Assembly: GCF_000423285.1 (NCBI RefSeq)
Contig: NZ_AUHR01000003.1
Span: forward strand, 1-64,000
Length of the DNA: 64,000 bases
Direction: 5' to 3'
Origin: Laribacter hongkongensis DSM 14985
GTDB lineage: Bacteria; Pseudomonadota; Gammaproteobacteria; Burkholderiales; Aquaspirillaceae
The notes beneath the pieces were generated by a model. The model saw nothing but the letters and a program-made list of their open reading frames with translations. It did not search any database and was not told the DNA's origin. Numbering within the stretch: position 1 is the first letter of the stretch; each line of letters starts with the position of its first letter. Shown here in pieces: positions 25,104-32,753 of the stretch. Position numbers and translations under genes: made by a program.

Positions 25104-25559
25104 TCAGATGGGCTCCACCCGGGCAGCTCCGGCGCCGGAAAGCACCTGGACGCGTTGCCCCGGCTGGATGTTGACGTTGGCGTTCTGCACGATGTTCACG
25201 AGACGGCCGCTGTCCAGACGCACGGTAATCGACAGGCCGGGCTGGGTACCGCCACTGGATTGCAGCGCATTGGCTGCCGTACCACCCAGCATGGCACCTG
25301 CCACGGCACCGGCCACCGAGCCGGTGCCACGACCGATGGTACTGCCGGCCAGTCCGCCCAGCACCGTGCCGCCCAGGGTGTAAAGCTCGTTGCTTTTGCC
25401 CTGGATCTGCACGCTGCGCACGGCCTCGACCGTTCCGAGCTCGACAGACTGGACCTGCTGGACCTGCCCGGCCTGATACACGTCAGGCGAGTAGGTTGCA
25501 CAACCGGTCAAGGTGACGGCGCCCAGTACCAAAAGGGCGAGAGGACGGAGATAGGACAT
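25104..25559 (-). CDS. Glycine-zipper outer-membrane lipoprotein (SlyB-like)
   Basis: A 151-residue lipoprotein: MSYLRPLALLVLGAVTLTGC with lipobox LTGC (Cys20), an N-terminal conserved stretch YSPDVYQAGQVQQVQSVE, a 2TM glycine zipper (GGTVLGGLAGSTIGRGTGSVAGAVAGAMLGG, residues about 63-93 in shorter pieces) and a C-terminal beta domain with TVRLDSGRLVNIVQ and FxxGxxV-like NIQPGQRVQVLSG. This is the SlyB/PcpY pattern of Gram-negative outer membrane lipoproteins, linked to envelope stability. Monocistronic, facing away from pyrD by 79 bp upstream spacing on the same strand. Confidence 0.88.
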   Translation of the reverse strand: MSYLRPLALLVLGAVTLTGCATYSPDVYQAGQVQQVQSVELGTVEAVRSVQIQGKSNELYTLGGTVLGGLAGSTIGRGTGSVAGAVAGAMLGGTAANALQSSGGTQPGLSITVRLDSGRLVNIVQNANVNIQPGQRVQVLSGAGAARVEPI

Positions 25560-25638
25560 GGTAAAGCTCCGGAAAAACGATTAAGCACTTACCACCATAC
25601 CGTGCGACCGGCCGGCTGGCCACCCGAAATCACCGGCC

Positions 25639-26901
25639 TCAGGGCTGCCTGGGCGAGGTATCGGACCGAAGGGCTGCGGGAGCGGCCTCTGCCGCACTGT
25701 CAGTGGCCTGTTCCGGTGCAACGCCCTGCGGCTGATCGGGTTCATCCAGCGAAATGGCCAACTCGCCCGGGGCGACGGTTGCCGGAGCGCCCTCTGCGGC
25801 TGCCGGGTCGCCGGCAGTCTCCGGAGCCTCTGCGGTAACCGGCACGACGCGCTTGAACACGCGCTTGTCCGGATTCTGTTCGTAGTAGTACTGGCAGGCA
25901 TCGGCCACGTCGCCGATCAGTCCAGGTCCCCGGAAGACCAGTCCGCTGTAGACCTGTACCAGCGTGGCACCAGCTTCCAGCTTGTTCCAGGCATCGGTGC
26001 CGCGGGTGATGCCGCCCACGCCGATGACCGGCAGGCGACCGGCCAGTGCCGTCGACAGCTCCGTGATGACTTCGGTCGAGCGGCTGACCAGTGGCGCACC
26101 GGACAATCCCCCCAGCTCGACCGCGCCCGGCAGGTGCAACACGCCGTTGCGCGAGATGGTGGTGTTGGTGGCGATCACGGCATCCATGCGGTGATAGGCC
26201 AGGAGGTCGGCAATCTCGCCGATCATGCCCGGCTCAAGGTCCGGAGCAATCTTGATGGCAACCGGCACGTAGCGGTCATGCTGGTCGGCCAGCTCCAGTT
26301 GCCGCATGCGCAGCGCACTCAGCAAGGAATTCAGTGCATCGCCCGATTGCAGGTCGCGCAGGTTTTTGGTGTTGGGCGACGAAATGTTGACGGCGATATA
26401 GCTTGCGTGTTCGTAGACCCGGTTGAGGCAGTACAGATAATCATCAATCGCCTTGTCGTTGGGCGTGGTGGCATTCTTGCCGATATTGATGCCGAGGATG
26501 CCGCGATAGCGGGCGCGCCGTACATTGGCGACCAGCGTGTCCACGCCTTCGTTGTTGAAGCCCATGCGGTTGATCAGTGCCTCGGCCGCCGGCAGGCGGA
26601 ACATCCGCGGTCTGGGATTGCCACCCTGCGGCCGGGGCGTGACGGTGCCGATTTCGATGAAACCGAAACCCATGGCCGCCAGTGCATCGATGTAATCACC
26701 GTTCTTGTCCAGACCGGCAGCCAGACCGACCGGATTGGGGAACTTGAGTCCCATGACCTCGACCGGGCACTCGGCCACGCGTTTGTGGATAAAGCCGTCC
26801 AGTCCCCAGTTGTTCAGCGTGCGCAGAGTGTTGAGAGTCAGGTGATGGGTGTTTTCAGGATCGAGCTTGAAAAGCAGCGGTCGCACGAGAGCGTAGGGCA
26901 T
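25639..26901 (-). CDS. pyrD: Dihydroorotate dehydrogenase (quinone), class 2, with extra C-terminal tail
   Basis: Fourth step of pyrimidine synthesis: oxidises dihydroorotate to orotate with FMN and passes electrons to quinone at the inner membrane. Residues 1-335 cover the whole enzyme: membrane-associated N-terminal helices, the FMN/substrate segment [15 protein letters not shown], catalytic serine in [22 protein letters not shown] and [20 protein letters not shown]. coli PyrD is 336 residues, whereas this frame runs to 420: after KRVFKRV there is a low-complexity tail of about 80 residues rich in Ala, Pro and Glu. The start at 26901 (MPYALV) fits the family; an ATG 21 nt upstream is also possible. 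Neither has a clear Shine-Dalgarno. Confidence 0.93.
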   Translation of the reverse strand: MPYALVRPLLFKLDPENTHHLTLNTLRTLNNWGLDGFIHKRVAECPVEVMGLKFPNPVGLAAGLDKNGDYIDALAAMGFGFIEIGTVTPRPQGGNPRPRMFRLPAAEALINRMGFNNEGVDTLVANVRRARYRGILGINIGKNATTPNDKAIDDYLYCLNRVYEHASYIAVNISSPNTKNLRDLQSGDALNSLLSALRMRQLELADQHDRYVPVAIKIAPDLEPGMIGEIADLLAYHRMDAVIATNTTISRNGVLHLPGAVELGGLSGAPLVSRSTEVITELSTALAGRLPVIGVGGITRGTDAWNKLEAGATLVQVYSGLVFRGPGLIGDVADACQYYYEQNPDKRVFKRVVPVTAEAPETAGDPAAAEGAPATVAPGELAISLDEPDQPQGVAPEQATDSAAEAAPAALRSDTSPRQP

Positions 26902-26950
26902 GATGGACGGTGTCGCCGGCATGAATGAACAGGATGTGCATTATATCCTG

Positions 26951-27775
26951 TCATGCCGTCCGGCCGTTTTGGCGATCTTGCCAGGATGCGTCCCATTGTG
27001 CGGCGAATGCCTCGGGCTGGCTGACAGGCTGCATCCCGAGGCCCCGGCCCAGGGCCGGCAAGGTAGGCGCCGGCAGCTCGTCCAGCGATTGCAGGCGCGG
27101 ATCGGCCAGCACCCGTTCCGGCGGGCCGTCCGCCACCAGCCGGTGCTCTGCCAGATGCAGCACGCGTGACGCATGGCGGGCCACGAAATCAAGGTCATGG
27201 CTGATCATCAGCACGGCCTGCCCCTGATGCCTGGCGTGCTCCAGCCAGCGCTCGAACCGGGCCAGCCAGACCGCATCCAGATCGCGGGTCGGCTCGTCCA
27301 GCAGCAAAAGTCCGGGCGCCTGTGCGATCAGGCTGGCCAGCGTCACCATGCGGCGCGCGCCGGCGTCCAGGTCCAGCGGATGTGCCCGGGCCATGGCTTC
27401 CAGTCCGGTCAGGGCCAGTGCCTCGTCCACCCGGCGGCGGATGTCTGCTGCCGTTCTACCGGCAAGACGCGGGGCAAAGCCGACTTCCAGATCCACCCGG
27501 GCGTGACAGATCTGCCGCTCCGGCTCCTGGAACATCAGCCCGGCCAGCCGGGCCAGTGCCGGCGGGCGGGCCTCGCGCGTATCCACACCCGCCAGGCGCA
27601 CCCGGCCGGAACCAGGGCGCAGCAGGCCGCACGCCAGCCGGAGCAGGGTGGATTTGCCCGCGCCGTTGGCCCCGACCAGGGCCGCGCATTCACCGGCGGC
27701 CAGCGTAAGGGAAATGTCTTGCAGCTGCCGGCTGCCGTCCGGCCAGTCAAAGCCGGCCTGTTCCAATTCCAGCAT
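26951..27775 (-). CDS. ECF transporter ATPase subunit with degenerate signature motif
   Basis: The second ATPase of an energy-coupling-factor importer, 274 residues from the ATG at 27775. Walker A VGANGAGKSTLL and Walker B LLLLDEPTRDLD with the catalytic Glu are intact, and the H-loop ISHDLDF is present, but the signature that should read LSGGQ is LDAGARRM. It therefore complements the partner ATPase, which has the opposite defect. The ATG chosen gives the usual ABC N-terminus MLELEQAGFDW with AAGGAAG upstream; an alternative ATG at 27877 overlaps the partner's stop by 4 nt and would add 34 residues, which would suit translational coupling. Last gene of the operon. Confidence 0.82.
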   Translation of the reverse strand: MLELEQAGFDWPDGSRQLQDISLTLAAGECAALVGANGAGKSTLLRLACGLLRPGSGRVRLAGVDTREARPPALARLAGLMFQEPERQICHARVDLEVGFAPRLAGRTAADIRRRVDEALALTGLEAMARAHPLDLDAGARRMVTLASLIAQAPGLLLLDEPTRDLDAVWLARFERWLEHARHQGQAVLMISHDLDFVARHASRVLHLAEHRLVADGPPERVLADPRLQSLDELPAPTLPALGRGLGMQPVSQPEAFAAQWDASWQDRQNGRTA

Positions 27776-27873
27776 GTGTCGGGACTTCCTTTCCGGTCCC
27801 CCGGCAGGGGGATGATCCATGACCTGCAAGCCAGGCCCGGCGATGATGACGGCAAGCCCGGGCTTGCCGGAGT

Positions 27874-28716
27874 TCATTTCTGGGCCGCAAATGCCTGCAA
27901 AGCTTCCAGTGGCGTGACGGGGGCCGGAATGTCCGGGCACCAGTGTCCGGCAGCGCGGGCAGCCTGTGCCGCACGCAGGGCATCGCAGGCGGTGACATGC
28001 TGCAAGGCCGTATCCATCACCTCGCGCGGCGTGCCGCTGGCCACCTGCCGGCCGGCCTGCAACACGACGGCCCGGTCAGCGTAGCGGGCGGCGAGGTCAA
28101 AGTGTGATTCCAGCAGCACCAGCGCCAAGCCTTGCCCGCGCACCTGCCGGTGCAAGGTATCGAGACAGCTGCGGGCAGCGGCCGGCGTCAGGCGGCTGAA
28201 TGCCTGGTCCAGCACCAGCAGGCGCGGCTGCATCGCCAGCGCGGCGGCCAGCACCACCCGCTGGGTTTCCCCGCCCGAGAGGCTGGCCGGATGCCGGTGG
28301 GCCAGATGGCCGGCATCACAGAGCGCAAGGCTGGTGTTGACCACCTGGCGGATGGCGTCCGGTGACTGGCCCAGGTTCTCGGGGCCGAACGCTACTTCTT
28401 CGGCCACGCTGAAGGCACAGCCGGTCAGGTGGCTGGCCGGTGTGCTGCCGACATACTGGATGTCGGTCGCCCAGTCGGCCGGCCGCCGGCCGGTCAGCGG
28501 CATACCGTCAAAGGTGGCCGTTCCTTCGGTGCTGGCCGCCAGCAGTTCCGGCACCCAGCCGGCCAGCCAGTGCGCCAGTGTGGTCTTGCCGCTGCCGTTG
28601 CCGCCCCAGACCGCCAGTGTTTCTCCGGCAGGAACGGAAAACGCCAGTCCTGCCAGGGCTGGTGCGGAGGCACCGCTGCGGGTGAGAGAAGCGTCGGCCA
28701 GGTGGATCAGTGCCAT
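27874..28716 (-). CDS. ECF transporter ATPase subunit with LDQ Walker B
   Basis: First ATPase of the importer, 280 residues. Walker A GGNGSGKTTLAHWL and a canonical signature LSGGETQRVVLA are visible, as is the H-loop (LLESHFDLA). Walker B reads RLLVLDQAFSRLTP, so the catalytic glutamate is replaced by glutamine and the D-loop is altered. With the neighbouring ATPase this predicts one competent composite site (partner Walker B with this LSGGE) and one degenerate site. It overlaps the end of the T-component gene by 10 nt and its stop is at 27874. In most ECF transporters both ATPases are intact, so this is uncommon to my knowledge. Confidence 0.85.
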   Translation of the reverse strand: MALIHLADASLTRSGASAPALAGLAFSVPAGETLAVWGGNGSGKTTLAHWLAGWVPELLAASTEGTATFDGMPLTGRRPADWATDIQYVGSTPASHLTGCAFSVAEEVAFGPENLGQSPDAIRQVVNTSLALCDAGHLAHRHPASLSGGETQRVVLAAALAMQPRLLVLDQAFSRLTPAAARSCLDTLHRQVRGQGLALVLLESHFDLAARYADRAVVLQAGRQVASGTPREVMDTALQHVTACDALRAAQAARAAGHWCPDIPAPVTPLEALQAFAAQK

Positions 28717-29417
28717 AACCAGCTCCCGGCCAGAATGATGGTTGCCAGCCCAGCGGCCTGCTGCAAGCGGCGGTCGGCCAGCTTGCTGGCAGGAGCATCA
28801 AGCGTGGTGCGATGCCGTTGCCGGCGGAAGGCGCGCGACTCCAGTGCCGCGGCCCGGTGGCTGACATCGGCCAGCGTCCAGCTGATCAGCGGAGCGGCCA
28901 GCGAAACCAGATGCCCGAGGCGTCGCCACCAGCCCGCGCGCGGGTCAAGCCCGCGTGCAGTCTGGGCTTCAATGATGGCCGCCAGCCGGCTCTTGAGCTG
29001 CTCGGACAGCAGCAGCGGGCTGGCCAGCAGGTAGGCCAGACCGGCCGGCAAACGACTGGCCAGCAGGGCACGGGTCAGCCTGGCTGGTGTCGTACCGGAC
29101 AGCCACAGCAGAGTGCCGGCCAGAACCGTGCCGACGCGCAGCCACAGCAGCAGCGCCGGTTGCAGAATGGCCATCCGGTCGCTGGCCGGCGGTTGGCCCA
29201 GCCAGCCGTTCAGCCATTGGCCATGCACCAGCAGCAGCCCCAGTCCCAGCGGCAGCATCACCCACAGCCAGGCCTTGCGGCGCGGTCGTGCCGCAGGCCA
29301 CAGCAGCAGTGCTGCCAGCAGACCGGCCAGCAACAGGCCCAGCCACAGCGGGCCGGACAGGCGCAGCGTTGCCAGCAGCAGCGGCAACAGCCAGACCAGA
29401 CCGGTAAACGGATGCAT
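28707..29417 (-). CDS. ECF transporter transmembrane T component (EcfT/CbiQ family)
   Basis: A 236-residue membrane protein with four to five hydrophobic helices and the coupling-helix motif IEAQTARGLDPRAGWWRRLG (the conserved Ala-Arg-Gly signature of EcfT, about residue 165-185), followed by SRHRAAALESRAFRR, the second coupling helix. It holds the S component and the ATPase pair together in the inner membrane. Its ATG overlaps the S-component stop by 1 nt and its end overlaps the first ATPase by 10 nt, consistent with co-translation. It is unusually leucine-rich at the N-terminus. Confidence 0.85.
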   Translation of the reverse strand: MHPFTGLVWLLPLLLATLRLSGPLWLGLLLAGLLAALLLWPAARPRRKAWLWVMLPLGLGLLLVHGQWLNGWLGQPPASDRMAILQPALLLWLRVGTVLAGTLLWLSGTTPARLTRALLASRLPAGLAYLLASPLLLSEQLKSRLAAIIEAQTARGLDPRAGWWRRLGHLVSLAAPLISWTLADVSHRAAALESRAFRRQRHRTTLDAPASKLADRRLQQAAGLATIILAGSWLWH

Positions 29418-29992
29418 CAGCGTACCGCGGCGGCCAGCGGAAACTGGCTGCGGGTCCGCTCGGCCAGCCCGCGCACGATCAGCCAGGCGATCAGGGCGCT
29501 GATGACCTTGTCGGCCAGGTTGACGCCCAGCACGGTAATGGCGACCGATTCGAGCAGTTTGCTGCCCATGGCGTTGAAATAGGCCACCACGAAGTCGGCA
29601 CCGCTGCCGGTGGCACCGCCAAAGAGGTAGGCGCGGATCGGCGTGGCCACCAGCACCACTGCCAAGGTGATGACGAGGCTGGACAGCAGGACGCGCGGCA
29701 GGCTGCGAAAGCCGCCCATGCGCGCCAGCACGCCGGCCACCAGACCGATCACGGCGGCTACCGGCGCAAAGGCCGCGGCCACCGGGCTGGTGATCAGGCC
29801 CCAGATCAGGTTGGTGACCAGACCGGTGGTCATGGCGGCCAGCGGTCCGGCCAGCAGGGCCACCAGCAGGGTGCCGATGGAATCGAGGAAAACCGGCAGC
29901 TTGAGCATGGATGCGAGCTGGCCGATGACCATGTTGATGGCGATGCCGGCCGACATCAGTGTCAGCGTGCGGGTAGAAAAGACAGGTTTCAT
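29417..29992 (-). CDS. ECF transporter substrate-specific S component
   Basis: A 191-residue integral membrane protein with about six helices, no signal peptide and the pattern MSAGIAINMVIGQLASMLKLPVFLDSIGTLLVALLAG...TTGLVTNLIWGLI, characteristic of the large ECF S-component superfamily (RibU-, HmpT-, PanT-like folds). It determines the ligand, likely a vitamin or cofactor precursor. I cannot assign the ligand: no known riboswitch precedes the operon and there is no biosynthetic gene beside it. It overlaps the PPC gene by 4 nt (ATGA), which makes the PPC protein a candidate functional partner. Confidence 0.8.
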   Translation of the reverse strand: MKPVFSTRTLTLMSAGIAINMVIGQLASMLKLPVFLDSIGTLLVALLAGPLAAMTTGLVTNLIWGLITSPVAAAFAPVAAVIGLVAGVLARMGGFRSLPRVLLSSLVITLAVVLVATPIRAYLFGGATGSGADFVVAYFNAMGSKLLESVAITVLGVNLADKVISALIAWLIVRGLAERTRSQFPLAAAVR

Positions 29993-30426
29993 GCGGTCAG
30001 GGTCGGTGAGGGGGAAAAGGCCGGCGCTTCGATCACCAGCTCGTCGTAGCCGGATTGCGGGCAGGGGCGGCGGGCAAAGGCCAGTCCGTCCAGTGCGCCG
30101 ATCACCAGTTCGCAGGTGGTGCGGATGATCGAGCCCGGCATGGCGTGTCCTCCGGTCATGTGACCGTGGCGGTCGGATACGGCCAGATGCAGGTGGGCGC
30201 CACCCGGTTCCAGCGTGCCGGACAGCTGGATGATTTCAAACGCGCCGGTCAGCACCGTGGTGTCCGGCTCACCGGCAAAACGCAGGCTGGCCACCGACAG
30301 GCTGCCGACCGCGCCGGCGATCCAGGCGGCGCGCAACTGGTGATGGCAGACGATGCGGTCCAGTGTGGCGAGCAATTCTTCGCCTGGCAGCAGGCGCACC
30401 ACCAGAAAACGGGCAGAAGTCAGCAT
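29989..30426 (-). CDS. PPC/DUF296-domain protein heading the ECF operon
   Basis: A 145-residue protein consisting of one PPC (plants and prokaryotes conserved, DUF296) domain: FLVVRLLPGEELLATL, AWIAGAVGSLSVASLRFAG, FEIIQLSGTLEPGGAHLHLAVSDRHGHMTGGHAMPGSIIRTTCELVIG. The GxHLHxxxxD and GGH histidines conserved in metal-binding bacterial PPC proteins are present, and these form trimers. Function is unknown for bacterial members; in plants the domain is fused to AT-hooks. The start at 30426 (MLTSARFL) fits the domain, but there is no Shine-Dalgarno because a terminator hairpin occupies the 5' leader; an in-frame ATG inside that hairpin (30462) is an alternative. Confidence 0.82.
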   Translation of the reverse strand: MLTSARFLVVRLLPGEELLATLDRIVCHHQLRAAWIAGAVGSLSVASLRFAGEPDTTVLTGAFEIIQLSGTLEPGGAHLHLAVSDRHGHMTGGHAMPGSIIRTTCELVIGALDGLAFARRPCPQSGYDELVIEAPAFSPSPTLTA

Positions 30427-30432
30427 GGGATG

Positions 30433-30463
30433 AAAAAACCGAATGCCCGCACAGGCGGGCATT
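30433..30463 (-). terminator. Attenuator-like terminator directly before the PPC-ECF operon
   Basis: A perfect 9-bp stem AATGCCCGC / GCGGGCATT with a 4-nt loop, then CGG and TTTTTT ending 7 nt before the PPC start codon. It lies downstream of the candidate promoter (30484-30513), so it should terminate or modulate transcription into the operon. It could also end the rutE-like transcript. Confidence 0.7.
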
Positions 30464-30483
30464 AATGATCGAAACGGGCGGCG

Positions 30484-30513
30484 ATTCTAATGAACATCCG
30501 TCCGTGAACTCAA
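30484..30513 (-). promoter_or_regulatory. Candidate promoter of the PPC-ECF operon
   Basis: Minus-strand TTGAGT (30508-30513), an 18-nt spacer and TAGAAT (30484-30489, five of six consensus bases). Transcription would start about 20 nt before the terminator hairpin. Confidence 0.55.
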
Positions 30514-30578
30514 GCCTGCCTGGCCGCAGTGCTGCCAGGCGGTGTGCGTCGGGCCGGCGGACCACGGCCGGTTTGCGG

Positions 30579-31166
30579 TCAGATGATGCGGCAGGTGTCC
30601 TGGAACGCCGGTCGCGGACTGCGCGGGTGCAGCAGCGCGGCGTCACCGTAACCGAGGTTGACGAGGAAATTGGAGCGGTAGCGGCTTTCGGCAAAAAACT
30701 CGGCATCGACAGCGGTATTGTCAAAGCCCGACATCGGACCGCAGTCCAGCCCCAGTGCCCGGGCGGCCATGATCAGGTAAGCACCTTGCAGGCTGCCGTT
30801 GCGGAATGCCGTGGCTTCGATCAGGGCCTCGTTGCCGGCAAACCAGCTGCGGGCATCGGTATGCGGAAACAGCAACGGCAACTGCTCGTAGAACTCGAGG
30901 TCGTAGGCCACGATCACCGTCACCGGCGCCTGCATGGTCTGCTCCACATTGCCGGGCGCAAGGCAGGAGCGCAGCCGGACCTTGGCCTCGGGTGACTTGA
31001 CGAACACGAACCGGCCCGGCTGGCAGTTGGCGCTGGTGGGTGCCATGCGCAGCAGGTCGTAGAGCTGCTCGAGCACAAAATCCGGCACCTCGCGCGGCTG
31101 CCAGGCGTGATGGGTGCGGGCGGCGAGAAAGAGCTGTTCAAGGGCGCTTTCGGCAATCGGGGTCAT
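30579..31166 (-). CDS. Nitroreductase-family malonic semialdehyde reductase-like protein (RutE/HadB-like)
   Basis: A 195-residue flavoprotein of the nitroreductase fold. It aligns with E. coli RutE as I recall it over the full length: [80 protein letters not shown] and the NLGYGD ending. RutE reduces malonic semialdehyde to 3-hydroxypropionate in pyrimidine degradation, but no other rut genes are here, so a detoxifying or general FMN-dependent NAD(P)H reductase role is likelier. ATG at 31164-31166. Upstream neighbour is the Anbu operon, with the same direction and 34 bp gap, so read-through from Anbu is possible. Confidence 0.85.
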   Translation of the reverse strand: MTPIAESALEQLFLAARTHHAWQPREVPDFVLEQLYDLLRMAPTSANCQPGRFVFVKSPEAKVRLRSCLAPGNVEQTMQAPVTVIVAYDLEFYEQLPLLFPHTDARSWFAGNEALIEATAFRNGSLQGAYLIMAARALGLDCGPMSGFDNTAVDAEFFAESRYRSNFLVNLGYGDAALLHPRSPRPAFQDTCRII

Positions 31167-31199
31167 GACCTTGTCTCCTCGGAGCGAACGGTGTGTCTG

Positions 31200-31934
31200 T
31201 TATAGCCCCCGCATCCAGTCGGCGTCATCGAGTTCACCGAATACCCGCCGCAGCCCCTCGCCCCATTGCCGGCGCAGCTGCCGGTAATACGGTTGTTCGG
31301 CGTCGATGCGCTGCTGGACCGGCTGCCGGCTGTCACGCGGCAGCACCAGCGTGTCGATCGGCAGGCCGACCGACAGGTTGCTGCGGATGGTCGAATCAAA
31401 CGAGATCAGCACGCACTTGAGCGCTTCGGCCAGCGGGGTGGCGAGGGTGATGACCCGGTCAAGGATCGGCTTGCCGTACTTGGCTTCACCGATCTGGAAA
31501 TAAGGCGTGTCAGGCGAGGATTCGATGAAGTTGCCCTGCGGATAGACATGGAAAAGCCGGGGAATGTCACCGGCAATCTGGCCGCCCACGATCAGGCTGG
31601 CGCCGAAATCAATACCGCTGCCGCAGTCCTGTCCCCCGCTTTCCTGCCGGATGACCTCGCGCAGCGTCTGGCCCAGCTCACCGGCAATGTCGTAAAAGCA
31701 GCTGTGGTTGCCGACATGCTGCCCGGCCTCGTCCTGGCGTCGCCGGGCGAGATTGAGCACCGACTGGGTGGTGGCCAGGTTGCCGGCGTTGAGTACCACC
31801 ACCGTTCTTTCCTGCGTGGCAACCAGCACGGTCAGCTTGCGGAACGAGGCGATGTGGTCGACGCCGGCATTGGTGCGGGTATCGGCTGCGAATACCAGGC
31901 CAGCGTCAAGGTTGAGGGCAACGCAGTAGGTCAT
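31200..31934 (-). CDS. Anbu: proteasome-related self-compartmentalising peptidase
   Basis: A 244-residue N-terminal-nucleophile hydrolase. The N-terminus is MTYCVALNLDAGLVFAADTRTNAG, so removal of Met would expose Thr as nucleophile, and the AADTRTNAG segment with a following basic residue is the proteasome-beta pattern. Later DSTIRSNLSVGLPIDTLVLPRD and RSVEQ-like C-terminal helices match the Anbu family (ancestral beta-subunit relatives of HslV and the 20S proteasome), which forms open helical or ring assemblies. It is the last of four genes (ATP-grasp, alpha-E, transglutaminase, Anbu) in an operon conserved in proteobacteria. Which protein or peptide it degrades is not known. Confidence 0.9.
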   Translation of the reverse strand: MTYCVALNLDAGLVFAADTRTNAGVDHIASFRKLTVLVATQERTVVVLNAGNLATTQSVLNLARRRQDEAGQHVGNHSCFYDIAGELGQTLREVIRQESGGQDCGSGIDFGASLIVGGQIAGDIPRLFHVYPQGNFIESSPDTPYFQIGEAKYGKPILDRVITLATPLAEALKCVLISFDSTIRSNLSVGLPIDTLVLPRDSRQPVQQRIDAEQPYYRQLRRQWGEGLRRVFGELDDADWMRGL

Positions 31935-31949
31935 GGCGGGGCCTTGTCG

Positions 31950-32753
31950 TCATTGCTGCTGTTGCTGGAGGGACTGTCCGACCCATGCGTCGCTGTCGAG
32001 GCGCTCTCCGCCGCCCCCGATGCGCACACCGCGTACCGGGCAGGCGTCCAGATAATCCATGCCGACGGCGAGCTTGAGGTAGCGGCCGTCGGCCCGGCAA
32101 CCATTGGACGGATCCAGACCGTGCCAGTCGTCGCCGATGCGGACTTCGGCCCAGGCGTGGCTGGCCACTTCCGGCTGGTCTTCGGCATAGAGATAGCCGC
32201 TGACATAGCGGGCCGGCACACCCAGCGAGCGGCAGGCGGCGACGTACACCTGCGCGTGGTCCTGGCAGACGCCGGCACCGGCTGCGAAGGCTGCGGCAGC
32301 CGGAGTGGTGGCATCGGTCCGGCCCGGCAGGTAGGGCATGGCATCCAGAAGGGCATGCAGCATGGCCTCCAGCCCGGTGGCAGGCTCCCTGCCGACCAGT
32401 TCGGCAAACGGAGCGGCAAACTGCCGGATGGCACGGTCCGGCATGGTCAGCGGCGTGTGGCGCAGGTAGGGCAGAGGCGAAGCCGGGTCGGTTTCGATGG
32501 CCGGTCCGTCGCGGGTTTCAACCGTGCCGTTGGCCTGGATCAGGATTTCGTGGTGCGGATGATCCAGCGTCAGGGTGTGCAGCCAGTTGCCGAAGGCATC
32601 CCGGCTGCGGACGGCGCGGGCCGGCAGGCCCAGCTGCCAGTCGAGCACATGCTGGCGGGCCGAGTCGGCCGGTGTCAGCCGCAGGTACTGGGTGCTGTGG
32701 GCGACGCGTTCGTCGTAACGGTAAACCGTGCGGTGCTGGACCAGCAGTTTCAT
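31950..32753 (-). CDS. Transglutaminase-like cysteine peptidase of the Anbu operon
   Basis: A 267-residue cytoplasmic transglutaminase-fold protein. An N-terminal beta domain (MKLLVQHRTVYRYDERVAHSTQYLRL) is followed by the catalytic domain with Cys in GAGVCQDHAQVYV, His in SHAWAEVRIG and Asp in GLDPSNGC, all in the usual order, so it should be an active peptidase or amidase. Start set at 32753 (MKLL), where it overlaps the alpha-E stop by 4 nt (ATGA). The end has a Gln-rich tail (SLQQQQQ). In this conserved operon it is proposed, from genome context, to cleave or process peptides made by the ATP-grasp ligase. Confidence 0.9.
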   Translation of the reverse strand: MKLLVQHRTVYRYDERVAHSTQYLRLTPADSARQHVLDWQLGLPARAVRSRDAFGNWLHTLTLDHPHHEILIQANGTVETRDGPAIETDPASPLPYLRHTPLTMPDRAIRQFAAPFAELVGREPATGLEAMLHALLDAMPYLPGRTDATTPAAAAFAAGAGVCQDHAQVYVAACRSLGVPARYVSGYLYAEDQPEVASHAWAEVRIGDDWHGLDPSNGCRADGRYLKLAVGMDYLDACPVRGVRIGGGGERLDSDAWVGQSLQQQQQ

